Shown: positions 44,609-49,103 of the stretch, one piece after another
How positions within the stretch are numbered: the stretch's first letter is position 1
Layout of the letters: each line of letters starts with the position of its first letter
The notes under the pieces: model-generated
What the model saw: the letters and a program-made list of their open reading frames with translations, nothing else
Told to the model about the DNA's origin: nothing
Database searches by the model: none
Made by a program: the position numbers and the translations under genes
Assembly (NCBI RefSeq): GCF_000832015.1
Contig: NZ_JXCJ01000001.1
Coordinates: 2,023,905 to 2,073,007 of the forward strand
Reading direction: 5' to 3'
Source: Gilvimarinus agarilyticus
GTDB lineage: Bacteria > Pseudomonadota > Gammaproteobacteria > Pseudomonadales > Cellvibrionaceae
DNA length: 49,103 nucleotides

Positions 44609-45055
44609 TCGCCCATTCCCAGCCGCACGGCTATTGCCGGCCACCCCATTCACCCCATGCTGATTCACTTTCCGGTGGCCGCGCTGATGGCTTTGGTTGC
44701 CACAGACTTCGCGTATATTGCTACTGCCGATGAATTTTGGGCCCGCGCCAGCTTGTGGTTGGCCGGCGTTGGCGCCTTGGGCGGCTGGGGCGCTGGCCTT
44801 ATTGGTCTGATCGACTTGGTATCGGTAAAGCAAATCCGGCGCCTTATTACCGCCTGGAGCCACGCGCTGGTCGCGGTAATGGCGCTGTCTATCGTTACCC
44901 TTAACTGGCTGCTGCGCTATCAGGATATGCTGGCCTGGGTAAGCCCCTGGGGCGTTACCTTGTCGGTTGTCACGGCCTTGCTGATCGCGCTGGCGGGTAT
45001 TCTTGGGGGGCAGCTGGTGTACGAACACGGTGTGGGTGTCGATACCGACGGTTGA
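44600..45055 (+). CDS. DUF2231-family membrane protein
   Basis: 151 residues with the family opening IAGHPIHPMLIHFPVAALMA and four membrane spans (LGGWGAGLIGLIDLVSV and WGVTLSVVTALLIALAGILG among them). The His pair in HPIHPMLIHFP could bind haem or metal. CAGGA precedes the ATG. It runs opposite to coxB, and the two start regions overlap. DUF2231 proteins often sit by cytochrome and copper-redox genes, which fits here. Function is unknown. Confidence 0.88.
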   Translation: MPHSPIPSRTAIAGHPIHPMLIHFPVAALMALVATDFAYIATADEFWARASLWLAGVGALGGWGAGLIGLIDLVSVKQIRRLITAWSHALVAVMALSIVTLNWLLRYQDMLAWVSPWGVTLSVVTALLIALAGILGGQLVYEHGVGVDTDG

Positions 45056-45119
45056 TTGAGGCGCTCCTACTCCCATACGCATAGGCATACACATAGGCAT
45101 CCACATGGATGTAGTCATG

Positions 45120-45554
45120 CTATAGCTCCTGCAGGGGCTTGGCTAACACCAGCCAGGTTATTGCGGTCATGGTGGCGCCCAGCAGCAGCGCAATGACATA
45201 GGCGTATGCTTTTACCCGCTGCACTTTACCTCGCTCGGTTTTCGCAATCAGCAGCCCCGTTAAAAGGTGCAGCACCACCAATAGCGTCACCAGCATTAGC
45301 TTAACCATCAGCCACACATCCCAAATACCGTAGCGGTAAAAAACCAGCGTGCCGGCAATTATGGCAGTCAGCGCCGCGGGCGTGGCAATCCGGGTATACA
45401 CCAAGCGCGGTAATGCTACGTAATTGGCGCTGTGGGCCGGCTGAGTTACTGTGTTTGCACCGCCGGCTCGGCCAACCAGTAAACCCGGTAAATACAGCAA
45501 AGTCCCGCACCAGCACAGTAAGGCGGCAATGTGGAACATAAGTAACCAGGGCAT
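45120..45554 (-). CDS. CopD/HemJ-like membrane protein
   Basis: 144 residues from the ATG at 45554; a GTG at 45602 would add 16 polar residues before the first span. Four membrane spans: LLMFHIAALLCWCGTLLYLP, ATPAALTAIIAGTLVFYRYG, MVKLMLVTLLVVLHLLTGLL, AYVIALLLGATMTAITWLVL. The HIAALLCWCGTLLYLP opening and the KLMLVTLLVVLHLLTG span resemble CopD/HemJ-type proteins of copper or haem metabolism. It lies near the oxidase operon, separated by the oppositely directed DUF2231 gene. A haem or copper role is inferred. Confidence 0.82.
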   Translation of the reverse strand: MPWLLMFHIAALLCWCGTLLYLPGLLVGRAGGANTVTQPAHSANYVALPRLVYTRIATPAALTAIIAGTLVFYRYGIWDVWLMVKLMLVTLLVVLHLLTGLLIAKTERGKVQRVKAYAYVIALLLGATMTAITWLVLAKPLQEL

Positions 45555-46171
45555 GAAGGTCTTCGTCCTTGCGTTGGGGGTTAAAAGCGCTCGCGGTGAC
45601 ACCTAATGTCTCTTGGCTAGTGTCAATATTTTCGCCTTAAAGCGCAAGTGCCATGCACCGTAAGGCACGCCCGGGCGCCTAAAAGCACGACTGATTAACG
45701 CCATTTGGAGTGCGCTGCGGTGCTGAAAAGTGGGTGCTGTGAGCCGTTTATTATTGAACAGGGTGAGAAGGTTAGTTTAGTGAAGGTAGACCTTTGCTGT
45801 GGGCGGGCTGCAATGGCGATTACAACGCTTGGGGCGGGCTCGCTCAATGAAGGCGGGCGGGAGTGACTTTAAGGGTAAGGCTCTATGAGTAACAAGCTTA
45901 CTGGTCTTCGTTTCTCCATGAGCCATACTTTAACTGTTTGAAATATAAGCATATTATTTGGCGTCGAGTGTATAAAAGACCCCGTCGGGGTTTCGTTAAA
46001 CACATGGCTTTGTTTTCACAGTGACAAAACATAGAAATGGATGCGCTAGCCGGTTGAACTTGATATGATTTTTCGAAAATAAATGGAACAAATGGGGTGG
46101 GGTTTGGTGTTGTGTAAACGAAATTCTGCCTAATATACTGTCATGGGTAGGGTTAAGATAAAAAGGTTATA
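45555..46171. other. Long non-coding stretch at the core/island boundary
   Basis: 617 bases without a credible gene. The first part is GC-rich like the core; from about 45.9 kb the DNA becomes AT-rich like the island that follows. A small hairpin GACCCC-GTC-GGGGTTT sits at 45978-45993 and could be a terminator. No tRNA, integrase gene or clear attachment site was found here. Confidence 0.5.
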
Positions 46172-46606
46172 ATGAAGAAGATCCTGAATGCGACTGTGAT
46201 TGTCGTGATGTCGCTAGTAATGAGTATCGAGCGATCTCACAAAGAACTGTTTAAGGGAGGGGTTGCTCTCCTTATTGTATACCTAGTTGGAATATCACAG
46301 TCTTTTCCTGTTGTACTTGAGCAAGAACATATAGCGAATCAGCTGAAATTTGAATTTGAAGAAGCCTCTGGCCTCGCTTTGAGCGAAGTTGAGTGTGCCG
46401 GACTACGTGAGAATCAAGCCTTATGTAGACTTGCCCAATACAAAGCTGATGCTGTAAGTAGCTCTTCTCGCTACGTTTTCGAACTTCTCAATGTGGCCTT
46501 AGCTCTAGGTATCCTTTTAATAGCCTTCGCAGCTATTGGATTTCTATCAAAAATCGAAACTGATACAAGAAAGTCTGCCAAAGAAGGAACCATAACAAGC
46601 AAATGA
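46172..46606 (+). CDS. Small membrane protein, probable integron-cassette gene
   Basis: 144 residues with hydrophobic segments near 5-18 (LNATVIVVMSLVMS), 30-44 (GVALLIVYLVGISQS) and 105-125 (ELLNVALALGILLIAFAAIG). Between them lies a charged loop with two Cys (VECAGLRENQALCRLAQYK). It is AT-rich compared with the upstream core genes. Its TGA stop (46604-46606) lies inside the left end of an attC-like site, as in compact cassettes. No known family was recognised. An AAAAAGG precedes the ATG. Confidence 0.72.
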   Translation: MKKILNATVIVVMSLVMSIERSHKELFKGGVALLIVYLVGISQSFPVVLEQEHIANQLKFEFEEASGLALSEVECAGLRENQALCRLAQYKADAVSSSSRYVFELLNVALALGILLIAFAAIGFLSKIETDTRKSAKEGTITSK

Positions 46607-46670
46607 TGTGCGCGCGTTTCACGCGCTGGACGCCCTCCTGCGTCGGGCACCGCATATTTGAGCGTTATAC
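46590..46670 (+). other. attC-like recombination site
   Basis: 81 bases with integron attC architecture. The left end CCATAAC (46590-46596) and right end GTTATAC (46664-46670) share the complementary core ATAAC/GTTAT. Inside them CAAATGATG (46600-46608) pairs with CATATTTG (46653-46660), leaving one unpaired G, the strand-marking extrahelical base of attC. The centre holds two small hairpins, GCGCGT-TTC-ACGCGC and GACGC-CCTCCT-GCGTC. The right end reads TGAGCGTTA, the usual attC terminus. No integrase gene is in the window. Confidence 0.78.
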
Positions 46671-46702
46671 TTATTAGTGTTTTATTCAAGTTTAGGTGTT
46701 AA

Positions 46703-48679
46703 ATGGACGATTTAATTAAAGTAGAAGTAAAAAAGGATCATTTGGATAAAGTCTCTAGGGCACCTGTTTTAAGTGCCTTAACAGAGCTAGTTTGGAATGC
46801 TTTTGATGCTGACGCAGATTTAATTCAAGTTTCAATAGAACGAACAGACTTTGGTTTACAAGCCGTCCACGTTAAAGATGACGGAATGGGAATAGCCCAC
46901 AAAGATTCCAAACAATTATTTAGCTCCCTAGGCGGATCGTGGAAAGGAAAAAAAGGAATTTCACCTAAAGGGCGATTCTTACACGGAAAAGAGGGGCAGG
47001 GTAGATTTAAATCGTTCGCAATTGGAAGGATGGTTGAATGGAATACATCTTTTTTTGATGGTAAAAATACACTTTCATACACAATAAAAGGTAAAGCTGA
47101 TAATAAAGGAGTGTTTTATCCAACATCCCCAAAAATTAGCGGTAACCAGTCTACTGGAACAAGCGTTTCAATTTATGAACTTCATAAAGAGTTTACATCT
47201 ATAAATAAAGAGCGCTTACTGGAATACTTCTCCTCGGTTTTTGCTATATATCTATCTCAATATAAATCAATAAAGCTCTACGTCGATGGGGAGTTGGTTG
47301 ACCCTGAAAGTCAAGTCAAGCACAAGACTAATATCCCTTTAGGTAGTGTACAATTTGACGATGTTGATTATCCTTATGAATTACAAATTATTGAGTGGAA
47401 TTGCAACACAGAAAACGAAGTGCAGCTTTGCAATAACAATGGGTTCCCATTGTTGCCATATGAAAAAACTATTCGAGGCACAGGTGACTTTTCATATACT
47501 GCATACCTAAAGTCAGGCCATATCAGCAAGCTAAATACAGTTGGCACATTAGGTCTTGGTGATTTAGAACCCTCTTTATCTAAGCCTATCGAATCAGCAA
47601 TATCAGCGTTAAAAAATCACTTTATGCTGCGTAGAATTGAATTGTCAGCAGATAAAATTGAAAGATGGAAAAAAGAAAATATATACCCTTATTCAGGCGT
47701 ATTAAGTGGTCCAGTTGAAGAGGCTGAAAGGCAAGTTTTTGATATTCTGGCTTTAAATGTTAGTGAACAAATTCCAGAATTTGATAGGTCGGATGTCAAA
47801 CTAAAAAAGTTTCAATTTAGGTTGCTAAAACAAATAGTAGGATCTAACCCTGATGACTTACATGTCATTTTAACTGAAGTTTTAAATTTGACGAAAGGTA
47901 AGCAGTCTGAGCTTGCAGAGCTGCTTAAAGAAGCTTCTCTTTCATCGATAATCAGTGCGTCTAAAGTTGTATCTGATCGCTTAAAGTTTGTTGCAGGATT
48001 AGAGGAAATACTTTTTCATCCTGAAAAAAAGAAAGTTCTAAAAGAGCGAGCTCAGTTGCATAAAATACTTGCGGAAAATACTTGGGTATTTGGTGATGAA
48101 TTTTCTTTAACAGTAAATGACCAATCTCTTAGTGCTGTACTTAAAGTGCATTTGAGTAAAAAACGGTTAGACATTCAGCTCGATAATCCAGTAAAGAGAG
48201 TCGATGGTCGAGTGGGTATTGTAGATTTAATGCTGACTCGAAGCATTGGGAAAAACCACTCGGATGAAAGAGAGCACTTAGTTGTAGAGCTAAAAGCGCC
48301 AAAAGTAAAAATAGGGCAAGATGAAATAAATCAAATTGAATCATATGCATTCGCTGTTGCAGAAGATGAAAGGTTTAATCGTTTGCAAACGAAATGGAAT
48401 TTTTGGGTTATATCCAATGATCTTGATGCATATGCAAGGAGACGTTTAAAGCAAGATAACAAAGGAAAAGGCATTATATATGATGCGGATGGCATTACTA
48501 TTTGGGTAAAAACTTGGGGCGAACTGATTCAAGAGTGTAAGCACAGGCTGGAATTTGTCAGAGAGCAACTGGATATTGATATTGATAATTCTGACGGCTT
48601 AAAGTACTTACAAGAGTCATACTCTGAATACACAAAAGATGTTGTGTTAACTCATGAAAGTGAAGGTGTCGAGGTGTGA
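46703..48679 (+). CDS. GHKL ATPase fused to a PD-(D/E)XK (Shedu/DUF4263-like) nuclease domain
   Basis: 658 residues. The N-terminal GHKL (Hsp90/MutL-type) ATPase shows the N-box LTELVWNAFDADAD (E28, N32), VKDDGMGIAH (D60, G61, G63), the flexible lid HGKEGQGRFKSF (residues 94-105) and GTSVSI (152-157). Residues ~330-440 are helical linker. From ~450, LHKILAENTWVFGDEFSL, then D508 in GIVDLML, E529-x-K531 in LVVELKAP and QIESYA (Q544, Y548) give the D...ExK...QxxxY series of PD-(D/E)XK enzymes, closest in pattern to Shedu SduA. The gene is AT-rich and lies just after an attC-like site. An AAA-type ATPase gene follows after 160 bp. Defence is the likely role, by inference. Confidence 0.8.
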   Translation: MDDLIKVEVKKDHLDKVSRAPVLSALTELVWNAFDADADLIQVSIERTDFGLQAVHVKDDGMGIAHKDSKQLFSSLGGSWKGKKGISPKGRFLHGKEGQGRFKSFAIGRMVEWNTSFFDGKNTLSYTIKGKADNKGVFYPTSPKISGNQSTGTSVSIYELHKEFTSINKERLLEYFSSVFAIYLSQYKSIKLYVDGELVDPESQVKHKTNIPLGSVQFDDVDYPYELQIIEWNCNTENEVQLCNNNGFPLLPYEKTIRGTGDFSYTAYLKSGHISKLNTVGTLGLGDLEPSLSKPIESAISALKNHFMLRRIELSADKIERWKKENIYPYSGVLSGPVEEAERQVFDILALNVSEQIPEFDRSDVKLKKFQFRLLKQIVGSNPDDLHVILTEVLNLTKGKQSELAELLKEASLSSIISASKVVSDRLKFVAGLEEILFHPEKKKVLKERAQLHKILAENTWVFGDEFSLTVNDQSLSAVLKVHLSKKRLDIQLDNPVKRVDGRVGIVDLMLTRSIGKNHSDEREHLVVELKAPKVKIGQDEINQIESYAFAVAEDERFNRLQTKWNFWVISNDLDAYARRRLKQDNKGKGIIYDADGITIWVKTWGELIQECKHRLEFVREQLDIDIDNSDGLKYLQESYSEYTKDVVLTHESEGVEV

Positions 48680-48839
48680 CAAGTTTGTCAGTCATCGCCA
48701 CTTCGTGCTCGTCTTCTGGTTGTAGAGACGTTACACGATAGGGGGGGGATGGTCGGGCGTGGTCCCACTAAGTCCCTTATAAAAAGTAATCTCTAGCCGC
48801 TTAGTTTAAGAGAGGGCTAAAAGGACTCACCGTTTTGTT

Positions 48840-49103
48840 ATGAAAGTTACTCTTGAGAAATTAAAAAAAATTAAAAAACTAGAATTTGAAATACCTGGTG
48901 AAGGTGTTTGGTTGGTTACAGGCTTAAATGGGTCTGGTAAAACAAGTCTATTGGCCGCTTTGTTTAGAATTGGATCAAGTCATGCGTTTCAGCGTTATTA
49001 CAGAACGAGCACCTTTGAAAATAGACTTGATTCATTCAGAGATACAAAAATTACCTATCAAATCAACAGCAATCAAGTCTCTTATGCTTATGGTGGGCGG
49101 AGG
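48840..49103 (+). CDS. Walker-A ATPase (AAA/SMC-like), cut by window end
   Basis: The first 88 residues of a longer protein, from the ATG at 48840 to the window end. [20 protein letters not shown] leads into a Walker A loop [14 protein letters not shown] (residues 28-41), the arrangement of RecF/SMC/OLD-type ATPases often found in anti-phage systems. Base composition matches the preceding GHKL gene, with which it probably forms a two-gene operon despite a 160-bp gap. The rest of the protein and any effector domain lie outside the window. Confidence 0.8.
   Translation, partial: MKVTLEKLKKIKKLEFEIPGEGVWLVTGLNGSGKTSLLAALFRIGSSHAFQRYYRTSTFENRLDSFRDTKITYQINSNQVSYAYGGRR

Noticed and set aside
45073-45100. 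CATAGGCAT repeats beside the DUF2231 gene
   Set aside because: Only two short imperfect copies; too short to call a repeat element.
44609-45118. Longer coxB reading from 45118
   Set aside because: The extra ~170 residues are low-complexity and antisense to the clear DUF2231 gene; the lipoprotein signal starts only after the ATG at 44608.
45928-46001. CTTTAAC ... GTTAAAC pair before the small membrane-protein gene, as an upstream attC
   Set aside because: The right box fits the attC core consensus, but the inner sequences are not complementary and the segment holds an unrelated hairpin.
48674-48736. Possible second attC: GTGTGAC and GTTACAC 63 bases apart after the GHKL gene
   Set aside because: The outer boxes match in six of seven bases, but no pairing L boxes or extrahelical base could be found between them; the GACAA-GT-TTGTC palindrome inside conflicts with an attC fold.

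Overview
The window looks like chromosomal DNA of a free-living, probably marine gammaproteobacterium. The grounds are two large TonB-dependent receptors, an MshA-like pilin remnant, CheV, RlmA, CurA, a CzcCBA efflux system, a caa3-type oxidase and an integron attC-like site. A Cellvibrionales or Alteromonadales-type host is my best guess, and it is inference only. Most of the window is moderately GC-rich. From about 45.9 kb to the end the DNA is clearly more AT-rich and the gene content changes.

Region 1-10.3 kb is mostly core. An iron-type TonB receptor (cut by the window edge) diverges from an AraC regulator across a Fur-box-like site. Then come a secreted metallophosphoesterase, malate dehydrogenase with a structured leader, a CvpA-family membrane protein, the 23S rRNA methyltransferase RlmA, a decayed MSHA-type pilin pseudogene, the aldo-keto reductase DkgB and a small Rho-N-like protein.

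Region 10.6-22.7 kb reads as an envelope and metal block. An ECF sigma factor and its membrane anti-sigma factor are followed by a striking 13-copy heptamer array. After it comes an operon of a DUF4331 protein, a cadherin-like lipoprotein, a TPR protein and a HupE/UreJ permease-like protein. A His-rich small protein and CzcC, CzcB and CzcA follow on the same strand.

Region 22.7-32.1 kb holds CheV, a DUF2254 membrane protein, a secreted S9 peptidase, two tandem paralogous small secreted proteins whose upstream regions are packed with GTTAC/GTAAC pentamers, and a second TonB-dependent receptor.

Region 32.2-39.8 kb holds a solitary JetD-like (DUF2220) protein directly upstream of a HipB-HipA toxin-antitoxin pair with operator-like palindromes. 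Stress and metabolic genes follow: CurA, a DJ-1/PfpI protein, an ion channel, a hemerythrin and a YghA-like dehydrogenase.

Region 39.9-45.6 kb encodes a tightly overlapped caa3-type cytochrome oxidase operon on the minus strand (CoxB with a cytochrome c domain, a subunit I-III fusion, a small membrane protein, CtaG). A DUF2231 gene overlaps coxB head to head, and a CopD-like gene lies beyond it.

Region 45.6-49.1 kb is an accessory island. It has a small membrane-protein gene whose stop codon lies inside an attC-like site, then a GHKL ATPase fused to a PD-(D/E)XK nuclease domain resembling Shedu/DUF4263, then the start of a Walker-A ATPase gene cut by the window end. This pair is the best candidate for an undescribed defence system here. 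The orphan JetD-HipBA cluster and the sigma-linked DUF4331 operon are the next most interesting units.
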